64,000 nt of DNA from the NCBI GenBank assembly GCA_016874005.1, contig VGVQ01000020.1, forward strand, positions 1-64,000, in the 5' to 3' direction. Shown here piece after piece: positions 7,668 to 17,088 of the stretch. How positions within the stretch are numbered: position 1 is the stretch's first letter; each line of letters starts with the position of its first letter. The notes under the pieces are model-generated. The model ran no database searches and was not told where the DNA came from. It saw nothing but the letters and a program-made list of their open reading frames with translations. This DNA comes from Gemmatimonadota bacterium (GTDB lineage Bacteria; Gemmatimonadota; Gemmatimonadetes; Gemmatimonadales; GWC2-71-9). The position numbers and the translations under genes were made by a program.

Positions 7668-8276
7668 ATGCCGATCCGCCCGGGCTCCCTCCGCGACAAG
7701 ACCGACCAGGACGTGGTCGCCCTGGCCAAGGAGGGGGAAGAGGAGGCCTACCGGGAGCTGATCCGGCGGTACGAGCGACCCGTCTTTTCGCTGATCTTCC
7801 GGATGGTCAGAAACCGCGAGCTGGCCGAGGATCTGTCGCAGGAGACCTTCGTCAAGGTCCTCAACGCCGTCCAGAGCTACCGGCCCGAGTTCAAGTTTTC
7901 CTCTTGGGTGTTCAAGATCGCCAACAACGCGGCCATCGATCATATCCGCAAACGCGAGCTGGACACGCTGTCGCTCGAGGGCTCGCCTCACGCCGACACC
8001 CCGGAATTGATCGAGGCCACCGCGCTCCAGATCAGCGAACGGGGTGAGTCGCAGCTCGACGAGGTCGCCAACCGCGAGTTGGGAGGCACCATCGAACGGG
8101 CAATCGAAGTGCTCAGGCCCGAGTATCGCGCCTGCATCATGCTGCGCCACGTCGAGGGACGGACCTACGAGGAGATCGCCGAGATCCTCAATCTCCCACT
8201 CGGCACCGTGAAGACCTACATCCATCGGGCCCGAAACGAACTCAGAATCTTGCTCCGTGAGGTGAAAGACGAATGA
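7668..8276 (+). CDS. ECF-type RNA polymerase sigma factor (RpoE-like)
   Basis: A 202-residue ECF sigma factor. Region 2 is at residues about 25-95 (RELIRRYERPVFSLIFRMVRN, then AEDLSQETFVKVL and FSSWVFKIANNAAIDHIRKR). Region 4 is at about 140-195 (LRPEYRACIMLRHVEGRTYEEIAEILNL with helix-turn-helix GTVKTYIHRARNELR). The linker is long and acidic. The next gene encodes a HxxxCxxC zinc anti-sigma factor, the usual partner that holds such factors at the membrane until an envelope signal arrives. The operon continues with a multi-pass membrane protein. The regulon is not visible here; autoregulation from the upstream gap is plausible. Confidence 0.93.
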   Translation: MPIRPGSLRDKTDQDVVALAKEGEEEAYRELIRRYERPVFSLIFRMVRNRELAEDLSQETFVKVLNAVQSYRPEFKFSSWVFKIANNAAIDHIRKRELDTLSLEGSPHADTPELIEATALQISERGESQLDEVANRELGGTIERAIEVLRPEYRACIMLRHVEGRTYEEIAEILNLPLGTVKTYIHRARNELRILLREVKDE

Positions 8277-8331
8277 AGTCGAATCGCTCTGAAACCGCGT
8301 TGATGACAGTGCCGTACGAGGGGGGCGACTT

Positions 8332-8913
8332 ATGACACCGTGGCCCGCGAAGCACCTCACCGCTGACGACCTCGACGCGTTTCACTCTGAAGCGCTGACG
8401 AAAGAGATGCAGTTGCATCTCGAAACGTGCGAGGACTGCCGCTACCTCGTGGCGGCAGATCGGGAGTTGGTGGAACTTCTCGGCCGGTTGCCGGTCCTCG
8501 AGCCCCAGGCGGGGTTCGTGGATCGGGTGATGACACGGGTGACGATTGCCGAACCCGTGCCGGTGCCGGTCCTCTCGTTTCCCAGGCTTACTCGATCCCG
8601 AGTCGGCGGCCTTCTGGCCGCCGCGGCCGGGATTTGCCTGAGCGTGGCATGGTCCGCGACCAATCGCGCTGCGCTGGACGGGTGGCTCATCGCCGCTCAG
8701 TCCACCGCGGTCGATTCGGTCACGGCCCTGGCCCAGGCCACCATGGCGAACCTGGCTGGTCAGTCTTGGTACGAGAGTGCGCGACAGATCGTGGGGTCAC
8801 CTCTTCGAACGGCCGTCGTTGTGGCTGCGAGCGGGGTGTTGTACCTCACCGGGATCGTCGCGCTTCGCCGGCTCATCACCCCGTCGGGCCCGGTGTCCAA
8901 TGCTCGCGCTTGA
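8332..8913 (+). CDS. Zinc-finger (zf-HC2) anti-sigma factor
   Basis: This 193-residue protein has the anti-sigma zinc motif HLETCEDC at residues about 30-37, with an upstream His completing HxxxCxxC coordination. It has a membrane helix near residue 85-103 (GLLAAAAGICLSVAW) and a second hydrophobic segment near the C-terminus (VVVAASGVLYLTGIVAL). The cytoplasmic N-terminus would bind the sigma factor encoded 55 bases upstream. Having two membrane segments rather than one would bring the C-terminus back to the cytoplasm. The last 14 bases overlap the next gene in another frame. Identification is firm from motif and context. Confidence 0.88.
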   Translation: MTPWPAKHLTADDLDAFHSEALTKEMQLHLETCEDCRYLVAADRELVELLGRLPVLEPQAGFVDRVMTRVTIAEPVPVPVLSFPRLTRSRVGGLLAAAAGICLSVAWSATNRAALDGWLIAAQSTAVDSVTALAQATMANLAGQSWYESARQIVGSPLRTAVVVAASGVLYLTGIVALRRLITPSGPVSNARA

Positions 8914-9607
8914 TCTCCTGGCCCAGCTGGCGGATTCACCGACGGGGTCGGGACCTGCCAAAACGCTGACCAATCTGGCCGGGGTCGTCGGGGTGTTCTT
9001 CTCGTTGGCCCTTCTCGGATCCGGTCTGGTGGTGTTCGCCAAGCCCAACCTGGAAACGGTCTCCGACACGGCGGGGCACAGTTTCTTGCGCTCGTTCGCC
9101 GTCGGCCTGATCGCTCAGGTGCTCCTGATCCCGACCCTCTGTCTCGTCGTCATCGGGCTCGTCGTCAGCGTCGTCGGGGTCCTTCTGGTTCCATTCGTCA
9201 TGGCGGTCGGGGCCTTGCTGGTGCTCGCCGGTTTGTTGGGTGGAGTGATCGGCGTCGCCCACGCGATGGGCGAAGCGCAGACCCGCCGGCGAATGGCCCG
9301 TGGCGAGGCGCTCTCGCCCAACAGCTTTCGCTACCTCTTGGTTGGTCTCGGCGCGATCATGAGCGTCTGGCTGGCGTGGGCGGTGTTTGGATGGGTGCCT
9401 GTCGCCGGGACCGTGACGTTGGCGGCCGCCGTAGTCGCGACCTGGCTCGTCACCACGATCGGGCTCGGCGCGGCGCTGTTGAGCCGAGGCGGCATTCAGC
9501 CGACCTTCTCCGGACGCTACCTGCCGATGGAGATGCTCACCGACGAATACCTTTGGGCGACCCCGAAACAGGGCGTCCCGGCGGTCAAGCGGCCCAAAGC
9601 ATCCTGA
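8900..9607 (+). CDS. Multi-pass membrane protein in the sigma / anti-sigma operon
   Basis: This 235-residue protein has about six hydrophobic helices, for example near residues 22-42 (VVGVFFSLALLGSGLVVFA), 55-100 and 135-175, with a soluble C-terminal tail. The ATG at 8900 lies inside the end of the anti-sigma gene, a 14-base overlap implying coupled translation. No catalytic motif is visible. Its position third in an ECF sigma operon suggests a role in the envelope response, either as an effector or as part of signal relay, but this is inference from context only. Confidence 0.7.
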   Translation: MLALDLLAQLADSPTGSGPAKTLTNLAGVVGVFFSLALLGSGLVVFAKPNLETVSDTAGHSFLRSFAVGLIAQVLLIPTLCLVVIGLVVSVVGVLLVPFVMAVGALLVLAGLLGGVIGVAHAMGEAQTRRRMARGEALSPNSFRYLLVGLGAIMSVWLAWAVFGWVPVAGTVTLAAAVVATWLVTTIGLGAALLSRGGIQPTFSGRYLPMEMLTDEYLWATPKQGVPAVKRPKAS

Positions 9608-9665
9608 CGGCCACGCGGTGAAGGTCGGGGACCCCGGACGCGAAACCCGCCCGAACGACTGAACC

Positions 9666-10781
9666 CTACTGGTTGATGACGGGCAGCTGCATCGAGCGGC
9701 TGCCCGCTTCCGTTTCCAGCCGGCGGGTAATCGCCACCAGCGCCAGTGCCGCCGCGCTTTCGGGAGCGCCGATGGCGACCGGGACGCCGCGGTCGGCCTC
9801 GAGGGCCAGTCCCGGCTGCAACGGGACCTCCCCGAGTAGCGGGACCCCCAGTTCGTCGGCCAGCCGCTGCCCCCCGCCCGACGAGAAAAAGTCGACCCGG
9901 CGGCCCGTCTCGGGATCGAGGTACCCGCTCATGTTCTCGACCACGCCCAGCACCGGCACGTTGACCCGCTCGAACATCTTGGCGCCCCGCAACGCGTCGC
10001 CGACGGCCACTTCTTGCGGTGTCGTCACGATGACCGCGCCGGCAACGTGGACCGACTGCACCAAGGACAGCTGCGCGTCGCCGGTACCGGGAGGCATGTC
10101 CACCAGGAAGTAGTCGAGTTCCCCCCAGTCGACATCCCGGAGAAACTGCTGGATCACCTTCATGATGATGGGCCCGCGCCAGATCGCCGGGGCGTCACGC
10201 TCGACCAGAAACCCGAGTGACATCAGCCGAACTCCGTGGGCCTCCAGGGGCTGGATCCGCCCTTCGCGGACCAGCGGGCGTTCGTAGATCCCGAACATTC
10301 GGGGGATGTTGGGACCATAGACATCGGCATCCATGAGCCCGACCCGTTTCCCGGCCCTGGCCAGCAGGGCGGCGAGATTGGCGGCCACCGTGGACTTGCC
10401 GACCCCGCCCTTGCCCGACGAGATCGCGATCACCTTGCCCAGGTGCGGGAACTCCGCGGCGCTCGGCGCCGGCGGGGCACCGGTCGACTGCGGCATCGCC
10501 CCGCCGGTCGGCGGGCCGTGGGTCGGTCCGGTGCCACCGCTCGGGTCGACTACCGTGATCTTCACCTCGCTCACCCCGGCGATGGCCTTGAGGGCGGAAC
10601 GGGCTTCGCGGACGAGCGTTGCGGGGTCGGCCCGGCCGAGGAGAAAAGTGAAGGTGACTCGGCCGTCGGCCGCGACCGCCAAGTCGCGGACCATCCCCGC
10701 CGAGATCAGGTCGTTATCGAGCCGGGGGTTCCGAATTCGAGCGAGGGCCGCGCCAACTTGGGCCGCGAGGGATTCCGCCAC
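9666..10781 (-). CDS. mrp: Mrp/NBP35-family Fe-S cluster carrier ATPase
   Basis: Mrp proteins are P-loop ATPases that carry and insert iron-sulfur clusters. At about residue 125 this 371-residue protein has the deviant Walker A GKGGVGKSTVAANLA, then MDADVYGPNIPRMFG and VDMPPGTGDAQLSL. The N-terminal 90 residues match the MIP18/DUF59-type domain (VRDLAVAADGRVTFTFLL), joined by a Pro/Gly-rich linker. No metal-binding CxxC is evident in the ATPase domain. The start chosen is the GTG at 10781, preceded by GGAG at 8 bases; a GTG three codons earlier is possible. It lies just downstream of the NifU-domain gene, forming a small Fe-S assembly operon. Confidence 0.9.
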   Translation of the reverse strand: MAESLAAQVGAALARIRNPRLDNDLISAGMVRDLAVAADGRVTFTFLLGRADPATLVREARSALKAIAGVSEVKITVVDPSGGTGPTHGPPTGGAMPQSTGAPPAPSAAEFPHLGKVIAISSGKGGVGKSTVAANLAALLARAGKRVGLMDADVYGPNIPRMFGIYERPLVREGRIQPLEAHGVRLMSLGFLVERDAPAIWRGPIIMKVIQQFLRDVDWGELDYFLVDMPPGTGDAQLSLVQSVHVAGAVIVTTPQEVAVGDALRGAKMFERVNVPVLGVVENMSGYLDPETGRRVDFFSSGGGQRLADELGVPLLGEVPLQPGLALEADRGVPVAIGAPESAAALALVAITRRLETEAGSRSMQLPVINQ

Positions 10782-10858
10782 TGACGTCACTCCGATGAAC
10801 GCTGTCGTCGCGAACCGAGTGCGGGGCGCTGCGCCATGGCGCGGGGGCCCCGCCTGGA

Positions 10859-11089
10859 CTAGATCGCCTGGACCGTCTTGACCTCGGGAACGTTCTGCTT
10901 GAGGCGGACTTCGATCCCTTGCCGGAGGGTAATGGTCGACGCCGAGCATCCGTGACAAGTTCCGCCAAGGCGCAGGGTGAGCAGCCCCTCATCCTCGTCG
11001 AAATCGACCACTTCCACGGTGCCCCGGTGTGATCCGATGTAAGGTCGCAACGAATCGAGGGTTTGCTCGATTCGGTCCATGGTGTCCAT
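10859..11089 (-). CDS. NifU C-terminal-domain Fe-S scaffold protein
   Basis: This 76-residue protein is a stand-alone NifU C-terminal domain, a scaffold that transiently holds an Fe-S cluster. The motif GTCHGCSAS carries the two cluster-binding cysteines (CxxC) at about residues 42-45 and is followed by TLRQGIE, as in the family. MDTMDR offers two start codons three codons apart; the first gives the full domain. The mrp gene follows after about 77 bases on the same strand, so the scaffold and the carrier ATPase are probably made together. An AT-rich block upstream on the minus strand (11122-11127, TATATT) could be its -10 box. Confidence 0.88.
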   Translation of the reverse strand: MDTMDRIEQTLDSLRPYIGSHRGTVEVVDFDEDEGLLTLRLGGTCHGCSASTITLRQGIEVRLKQNVPEVKTVQAI

Positions 11090-11121
11090 TCCGCCGTCCG
11101 TCCGACGAGCCAGGTGGCGGC

Positions 11122-11127
11122 AATATA
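11122..11127 (-). promoter_or_regulatory. Possible -10 box for the nifU-mrp operon (TATATT)
   Basis: CCTTATATTGCCG on the minus strand is the only AT-rich block in the short gap before the NifU-domain gene, about 33 bases before its ATG. No clear -35 box is visible. Confidence 0.3.
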
Positions 11128-11139
11128 AGGCGACTCGTC

Positions 11140-13899
11140 TCAGTCCGCTTTGAGCGCGGTGACCGGCTCGATGCGCCCGGCTCGCCGGGCCGGCAGGTAC
11201 GCGGCGACGGCCGTCACCGCCACGATCACCACTGGTACCACCGCGAAGGTCACCGGATCGGCCGCCGGTACCCCGACCAGCAGCGACCCCAACAACCGAC
11301 TCAAAGCCAAGGCGAGGGCCAGTCCGATCGCGGCGCCGATGGTCGCGAGCTTGAGGCCGCTCAGCAACAGCAGGCGAATCACCGCCACCCGGTCGGCTCC
11401 CAGCGAGAGCCGGATGCCCACCTCGCGGCTCCGTTGAGCCACCGAGTAGCTCACCATGCCGTACAGCCCGATGCTGGCGATCGCGAGCGCCAGCACGGCG
11501 AACCCGCCTAACGCCATTGCCGCCATCTTGAGGGGCAGCGACATGGTCTCGAGGTGTCGCGCCATCGTCCGACTCTGGAGCACGAAGACCTCGGGCTCGG
11601 TCTCGCGGATCAGGGCCAGGGCCGACCCCAAGGTCTGTTCGGCGTCGCCGGTGGTTCGGATCACGAACCACGGCTCGGCCGTGGGAGCTTGGCTGAACGG
11701 CCGGTAGATGAACGGTTGGGGGGCTTCGGCGAGGCTGCGGATCTTGGCGTTGCCGGCAACCCCCACGACCTCGATCGACTGTCCGCTCGGTACCCGGAAC
11801 CGCTGGCCGAGCGGATCCCGGCCGGCGAAGTATTGGGAGGCGAAGGCTTCGTTGACGATCGCCACCGGCGCCGAGCTGTCGGTATCGAAGACCGTGAAGG
11901 TCCGCCCCGCCACCAATCGAACCCCGGCGGCCGTGAAGAAGCTCGAGTCGACGCCAGCCGACTCCGCGTTGAGATAGCGCTCGCCGGGGAGGGGGTCCAC
12001 GCCATCGACCGAGAAATCGGCCCGGGTCGAGTTGACCAGGTTGAGGTGGATGTTCGAGATCAACCCAACCCGGGTGACCCCGGCCAGTTCGCCAAGGCGC
12101 CGCTGCACCCGCTCGATCGACACCTCCGGGTTGCCCTGGTCCCTGACCGCGGCCCACAGCAATGCCGCGCCGACCCGGCCGAAACCGGGGTCGGCCCGGC
12201 GGGTCACGTCGAAGCTCCGGGCGAACAACATCGCGGCGACGAGCAGGACCACCGAGACCGCCACCTGGCCGCCAAGCAGCACCGACCGCAACGCCCCTTT
12301 CGACCGACCTCCACCGGCACTCTCGTCGCGGATGATCGACGCCAGGTCGAGCCGGGTCGATTGCAGCGCCGGCGCCAGGCTGAACAGCACCCCGGCGAGG
12401 ACCGAGATCAGCGCCGCGAATCCGATCACCCGCCAATCGAGGGCCAGCTCCAACGTGATCGGGAACGGAAGGGGGAGATCGAGCGCCAACACGGTGGCCA
12501 AGAGCGACCGCCCCAGCCAGACCCCGACCGCGCCTCCCAGCGCCGATACCAACACGGTTTCGACCAGCAGCTGCGACACCAGCTGGGCCCGACTGGCGCC
12601 TAACGCCAGGCGGACGGCAACCTCCTTGCGGCGATCCACCGCCCTGGCCAGCAGGAATCCCGCCAGGTTGGCGCAGGCGATGACCAACACCAAACCCACC
12701 GTCACCATCAGCATCCAGGCGGCCGGCACCAGGAGCCGGTCGATCGGTGGGTAGATGATCACGTCCGAGGACGGGATCAGCCGGAACCTGGTTGCCTCGG
12801 TCCAGTCCGGAACCTGCCGGGCTCGGAAATCCGTGGCGATCCGCTCCAGCGCTCCCTCCGCCTCGGCCAGCGACACCCCGGGCCTGAGACGGGCCCGCAC
12901 GAACACCGAGTGGTTGAGGTAACTGTTCAGCTCCTCCGGCGAGGTGCGCTCGAGCTGCGGCATCATCGTCACCGGCAGGAAGAGATCCGGGGCGAGACCC
13001 CGATTGGTGCCGAGGTAGTCGGGTGGTGCAATCCCGATGACGGTGTAGCCGGCACCCGACAGTCGGATCGGCTGGCCCAGAACTGTCGGGCTGGCACCGA
13101 AGGCCCGCCGCCAGTATCGGTCGCTCAATACCGCCACCGGCTGCTGCCCGATCACCGGAGCGTCGGACGAGTCGATCAACCGCCCCAGCTGAGGCCGCAA
13201 CCCGAGTACCGCGAAGTAGTCGCCGTTGACAGCCTCCGCGGGGAGCATCTCCGGCCCCCCCTCGCCGTCGCGAGGCGCGAAGGCATACCGGGCTCCCCCG
13301 AATCCCGAGAACACCGCGCGGGTCTCCCGGCGGACTTCCTCGAGTTCCGGGTAGGAAAACACGTTGAACGGGTAGGTCGGCGAGGAGATGTAGATATTGA
13401 CCAGCCGCTCCGGTTCGGCAACCGGCGGCGGGCGGAGGATGACGTCATTGACCAGGGTGAAGATCGCCGCGTTCGCTCCGATGCCGAGCGCCAGCGAGGC
13501 GACAGCCGTCAGGGTGAACGCCGGCCGAGCGAGCAGGCGGCGGGCCGCGTATCGGATATCGCGCAGCAGCCGCCGGAACCACCCCTCACCCGACCCGGCA
13601 CCGCCAAGAGCCTCCGGAGTCGTCAACCGTTTCTCCTCTCGAATGAGCCTAGCGGCCACGGTCCGATCGCCGAAGCGCGCGATCAGCTCATCGGGCGAGC
13701 GGCCAGCGGCCAGGCCGTCATGAAAATGACCCACCAACTCGGCGAACACCTCGCCCCGCCGTTCCTCCGCCAATCCAGCCCGGGTGACGACCTCGGCCAC
13801 CAAGGCCGATAGCGGCGTCGGCAGGCCGGCTGACCTCGCCAGTCGTTCCACCTCGAGCCGGTCGAGCCGCCCGAACCACTCCTCCCGCGCGTCGGCCAC
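11140..13899 (-). CDS. ADOP-family ABC-type permease (MacB/FtsX-like), copy 1
   Basis: This 919-residue protein has the ADOP layout. A cytoplasmic prefix (residues about 1-95, ERRGEVFAELVGHFHDGLAAG) is followed by two MacB-periplasmic-core plus FtsX modules. The first core begins after the helix AFTLTAVASLALGIGANAAIFTLVND; FtsX helix triplets lie at about residues 390-490 and 790-910, the latter with SIGLYGMVSYSVAQRSREVGIRLSLGA. Such permeases lack their own ATPase and are usually encoded beside PadR regulators, as here. The cargo is unknown; export or envelope roles are typical of the superfamily. The start is GTG at 13897-13899, 6 bases after the stop of copy 2, so both are co-transcribed. 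Confidence 0.88.
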   Translation of the reverse strand: MADAREEWFGRLDRLEVERLARSAGLPTPLSALVAEVVTRAGLAEERRGEVFAELVGHFHDGLAAGRSPDELIARFGDRTVAARLIREEKRLTTPEALGGAGSGEGWFRRLLRDIRYAARRLLARPAFTLTAVASLALGIGANAAIFTLVNDVILRPPPVAEPERLVNIYISSPTYPFNVFSYPELEEVRRETRAVFSGFGGARYAFAPRDGEGGPEMLPAEAVNGDYFAVLGLRPQLGRLIDSSDAPVIGQQPVAVLSDRYWRRAFGASPTVLGQPIRLSGAGYTVIGIAPPDYLGTNRGLAPDLFLPVTMMPQLERTSPEELNSYLNHSVFVRARLRPGVSLAEAEGALERIATDFRARQVPDWTEATRFRLIPSSDVIIYPPIDRLLVPAAWMLMVTVGLVLVIACANLAGFLLARAVDRRKEVAVRLALGASRAQLVSQLLVETVLVSALGGAVGVWLGRSLLATVLALDLPLPFPITLELALDWRVIGFAALISVLAGVLFSLAPALQSTRLDLASIIRDESAGGGRSKGALRSVLLGGQVAVSVVLLVAAMLFARSFDVTRRADPGFGRVGAALLWAAVRDQGNPEVSIERVQRRLGELAGVTRVGLISNIHLNLVNSTRADFSVDGVDPLPGERYLNAESAGVDSSFFTAAGVRLVAGRTFTVFDTDSSAPVAIVNEAFASQYFAGRDPLGQRFRVPSGQSIEVVGVAGNAKIRSLAEAPQPFIYRPFSQAPTAEPWFVIRTTGDAEQTLGSALALIRETEPEVFVLQSRTMARHLETMSLPLKMAAMALGGFAVLALAIASIGLYGMVSYSVAQRSREVGIRLSLGADRVAVIRLLLLSGLKLATIGAAIGLALALALSRLLGSLLVGVPAADPVTFAVVPVVIVAVTAVAAYLPARRAGRIEPVTALKAD

Positions 13900-13905
13900 C
13901 GCCGG

Positions 13906-16650
13906 TCATTCTCCCCGGAGCACCGCGATCGGCGACAACCGCCCGGCCCGGCGCGCCGGCAGGTACGCCGCGAGCGCCGCCACCGCGACCACCACCACCG
14001 GCGCCCCAGCCAGCGCCACCGGATCGAAGGCCCCGACGCCAAACAGGACCCGCTCGAACAACCGACCGGCCAACGCCGCCAGCGGAAGGCCGATCGCCGC
14101 ACCCACCAGGGCCACCCGGAGCCCACCCCACAACAGCAGCCGAATGACCGACCCGCGATCGGCGCCTAACGAAACCCGAATCCCGATCTCCCGCGACCGC
14201 TGAGCGACCGAGTAGGCGACAGCTCCATAGAGCCCGATCGCCGCCAAGACGAGCGCCAGCCCGGCGAACCCGATCAGCGCGTTGGCCCCCATCCGAAGCG
14301 GGAGCGACAACACCTCGATGTGAGCTTCGAGGCTCCGGGCCTGGAGCACGAAGAACCGCGGGTCCGTCGCGACGACCTTGGCCACGGCCGCCGCGACCGC
14401 CGCGCCGTCCCCTCGGGTCTCAGCCACGAGCCACACGTTGCCGTACCTGAACCGGGAGTTGGCGAGGTACACGAATGGCCGGCCCTCCTCGGCCAGGGTC
14501 CGCACCTTTGCCGTCTCGACCACACCGACGACGGTGACCTCCCGCCCCGCGTTTCGAAACCGCCGCCCCACCGCGTCGCGTCCGGGCCAGAACTTCTCGG
14601 CAAACGCCTCGTTGACCAACGCGGCCCGCGGGACCGAATCATCGTCGGCCCCGGTCAGCAAACGGCCGGACCGAAGCCCGATCCCCATCGCCGTGATGAA
14701 CCCGGAGTCCACGTCGGATCGGTCGATCAGGAAGAACGGTTCGCCAGGCGGCGGCTCCACCCCGTCCACCGTCACCGCGATGCTCTGATCGCCCAAGGTG
14801 TTGAGATGGATGTTGCCTCCCAGGCCCACCCGAACCACGCCCGGCACCGCGGCCGCGAGTTCTCTCAGCCGATTGGTCACGCCCGGTTCGGCCGATCCAT
14901 CATCCAACCCGATCCACACCAGGCCCGCTGGATTTCGGCCAAATCCTGGATCGACCCGACGAACCTGGTCGAGACTGCGGATCAGCAGCCCGGCCACGAC
15001 CATCAACACCATGCTGACCGCCACCTGGGCCCCGACCAACCCGTTGCGCAACGACCATCTGGCCCGGCCCCCGCCGGTTGCCTCATCGCGGATGACAGTG
15101 GCCAGATCGAGCCTCGTCGACTGAAGCGCGGGAAGCAGCCCGAAGACCAGTCCGGCCGCGACCGAAACCCCGACCGAAAAGGCCAGCACCCGAGCATCGA
15201 CCGCGAGTGCCAGGGTGATCGGCATCGGAAACGGTAGCTCCGAGGCCAGCACCGCCTGGAGCGCCGCCCGGCCGAGGTACAACCCCATGGCTCCGCCGAA
15301 GAGCGCCAAGAGAACCGTTTCCACCAGAAGCTGACTGATCAGTTGGCCGCGAGTCGCCCCGAGGGCCAGTCGCACCGCGATCTCCTTCCGACGCTCCACC
15401 GCCCGGGCCAACAGGAAGCTCGCGAGGTTCGCGCAGGCAACCAGGAGCACCAGCGCCACCACGACCAGCAGCATCGCGCCGAGTGGCTTGAGCAAGCGGT
15501 CGAGCGGTGGATAGACGATCACCTCGCTCACCGGGAGCAGGACGGGCCTGGCGCCGAATTCCCACTGACCCACCCGCTGAGCCGACAGATCGGCGGCAAC
15601 CCGCTCGACCTCCACCCGAGCTTGGACGATCGTCGTCCCCGGGGCGAGCCGGCCCCGAACGAAGGTGCCCTGGGTATTCCGATCGACCAGTTGATCGGTT
15701 GACCCGGGCTCGAGCTGATTGACCAACGTGATCGGCAGGTAGAGGTCGGTCGCCATGCCCCGGAGGCGACCCCCGTAGGACGTCGGAACCACCCCAATCA
15801 CGGTGTAGGGAGCACCCCGGAGTCGGATCGTCCGCCCCACGATCGACTCGTCCCCGCCAAACAGCCGCCTCCAGGCCCGCTCGCCCAGAGCCACCACCGG
15901 CGCGGCGGTTCCTCGGTCGCCGTCGGCGGCAACGAATAACCGACCCACCTTCGGCCGAACCCCGAGTACCTCGAAGTAGTTGCCCGATACCAACTCCACG
16001 CTGAGCCGCTCGACCCGACCGTCGATCTGATAGGGCACGAGCGAAAACTTCGAGGCCGCGAGTCCACTGAAGGCCCGGACCTCCCGAGCGAAATCGAAGT
16101 AGTCCGGGGTCGAGAAGACGTTGAACGGGTACTCCGCGGTCTCCGCGTAGAGGTCCACCAGCTCCCCGGGCCGCTCGACCGACTGGCCGGCGAGTACCAC
16201 ATCGTTCACCAGCGTAAACATCGCCGTGTTCGCCCCGATCCCGATGCCCAACGACGCGACCGCGATCGCCGTGAAGAGCGGACGGGCCGCGAACCGTCGG
16301 ATGGCGTATCGAACGTCGCGCCCAACTCGCCGTGGCCAGGCGTCGCGAGGGCCGTTCCCACCCATCTCCACGGCCGTGACGGTCCGCTCCGACCGCCCGA
16401 TCGCCCGAGCCGCGATGCCCGCCTCGCCGAACCGAGCCACCAACGCCTCCGGGGAGTGGCCGGCCGCCAAGCCGTCCTGGAAGTGAGCGACCAACTCGTC
16501 GAACACCTCGCCCCGCCGATCCTCCGGCAAGCCGGTGTTCACGACGACGTCCGCGACCCTGGTCGCCAACGCCTCCGGCAAACCCCTCGATCGCGCCAGG
16601 CGTTCGATCCCGAGCCGATCCATCCGCCCGACCAACGAATCGCCGCTCAT
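13906..16650 (-). CDS. ADOP-family ABC-type permease (MacB/FtsX-like), copy 2
   Basis: A 914-residue paralogue of the downstream gene with the same order: a prefix domain (DRRGEVFDELVAHFQDGLAAG), the first helix FTAIAVASLGIGIGANTAMFTLVND, a periplasmic core, an FtsX helix block (LLVACANLASFLLARAVERRKEIAVRLALGATRGQL), a second core and a terminal FtsX block (AIGLYGAVAYSVAQRSREIGIRVSLGADRGSV). The ATG directly follows the PadR stop, with the ribosome site GGAGGGG inside the PadR C-terminus. No ATP-binding subunit is encoded nearby. The two copies plus the regulator form one three-gene operon driven from the promoter at 17030-17058. Confidence 0.88.
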   Translation of the reverse strand: MSGDSLVGRMDRLGIERLARSRGLPEALATRVADVVVNTGLPEDRRGEVFDELVAHFQDGLAAGHSPEALVARFGEAGIAARAIGRSERTVTAVEMGGNGPRDAWPRRVGRDVRYAIRRFAARPLFTAIAVASLGIGIGANTAMFTLVNDVVLAGQSVERPGELVDLYAETAEYPFNVFSTPDYFDFAREVRAFSGLAASKFSLVPYQIDGRVERLSVELVSGNYFEVLGVRPKVGRLFVAADGDRGTAAPVVALGERAWRRLFGGDESIVGRTIRLRGAPYTVIGVVPTSYGGRLRGMATDLYLPITLVNQLEPGSTDQLVDRNTQGTFVRGRLAPGTTIVQARVEVERVAADLSAQRVGQWEFGARPVLLPVSEVIVYPPLDRLLKPLGAMLLVVVALVLLVACANLASFLLARAVERRKEIAVRLALGATRGQLISQLLVETVLLALFGGAMGLYLGRAALQAVLASELPFPMPITLALAVDARVLAFSVGVSVAAGLVFGLLPALQSTRLDLATVIRDEATGGGRARWSLRNGLVGAQVAVSMVLMVVAGLLIRSLDQVRRVDPGFGRNPAGLVWIGLDDGSAEPGVTNRLRELAAAVPGVVRVGLGGNIHLNTLGDQSIAVTVDGVEPPPGEPFFLIDRSDVDSGFITAMGIGLRSGRLLTGADDDSVPRAALVNEAFAEKFWPGRDAVGRRFRNAGREVTVVGVVETAKVRTLAEEGRPFVYLANSRFRYGNVWLVAETRGDGAAVAAAVAKVVATDPRFFVLQARSLEAHIEVLSLPLRMGANALIGFAGLALVLAAIGLYGAVAYSVAQRSREIGIRVSLGADRGSVIRLLLWGGLRVALVGAAIGLPLAALAGRLFERVLFGVGAFDPVALAGAPVVVVAVAALAAYLPARRAGRLSPIAVLRGE

Positions 16651-16998
16651 CTACCCCTCCTGCGGAACGCTTTGAACCAGCCCGAGGCCCATCATGGCCT
16701 CGAACAGCTCCTGCCACTGGGCCCGTTGCTGTTCGAGCGCGGCAAGGCCCTTGTCGGTGATCCGGTAGTAACGGCGCTTTCGACCGGTCGGAAGCTCGAC
16801 CCATCGGCTTTCGACCTGGCGTTTGGCTTCGAGGCTGTAGAGGAGCGGATAGAGCGTCGATTGGCCAAGGGCGAGCACGTTCTCGGTCCGGCGGGAAAGC
16901 GCCTCGGCCAGTTCGTAGCCGTACATCTCGCGGCGCCGGAGCAGCTCGAGGACCGCGACCGGTCCGGCTCCCCGAATCAGTTCGCGCTTGAGTTCCAC
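16651..16998 (-). CDS. PadR-family transcriptional regulator
   Basis: A 115-residue winged-helix repressor. The PadR core reads PVAVLELLRRREMYGYELAEALS, then GQSTLYPLLYSLEAKRQV and GRKRRYYRITDKGLAALEQQRAQW, followed by a dimerisation tail. An upstream ATG (17076) is in frame, but the GTG at 16998 has an ideal ribosome site (GGGGAGGA, 5 bases away). The promoter at 17030-17058 predicts a transcript start near 17023, which excludes the longer reading. It precedes two ADOP permeases on the same strand; PadR-type repressors commonly control such pairs and respond to small molecules. The effector is unknown. Confidence 0.9.
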   Translation of the reverse strand: MELKRELIRGAGPVAVLELLRRREMYGYELAEALSRRTENVLALGQSTLYPLLYSLEAKRQVESRWVELPTGRKRRYYRITDKGLAALEQQRAQWQELFEAMMGLGLVQSVPQEG

Positions 16999-17029
16999 GC
17001 GTTCCTCCCCAAGTGATACATCGTCCACA

Positions 17030-17058
17030 ATAGTAAGATGAACACACCAAAACGTCAA
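17030..17058 (-). promoter_or_regulatory. Sigma-70 promoter of the PadR-ADOP operon
   Basis: On the minus strand TTGACG (17058-17053) and TACTAT (17035-17030) are separated by exactly 17 bases. This gives a transcript start near 17023 and a leader of about 25 bases that contains the ribosome site. Confidence 0.7.
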
Positions 17059-17088
17059 TAATTGAAACGTCGCCATCAAACCGGGCGC

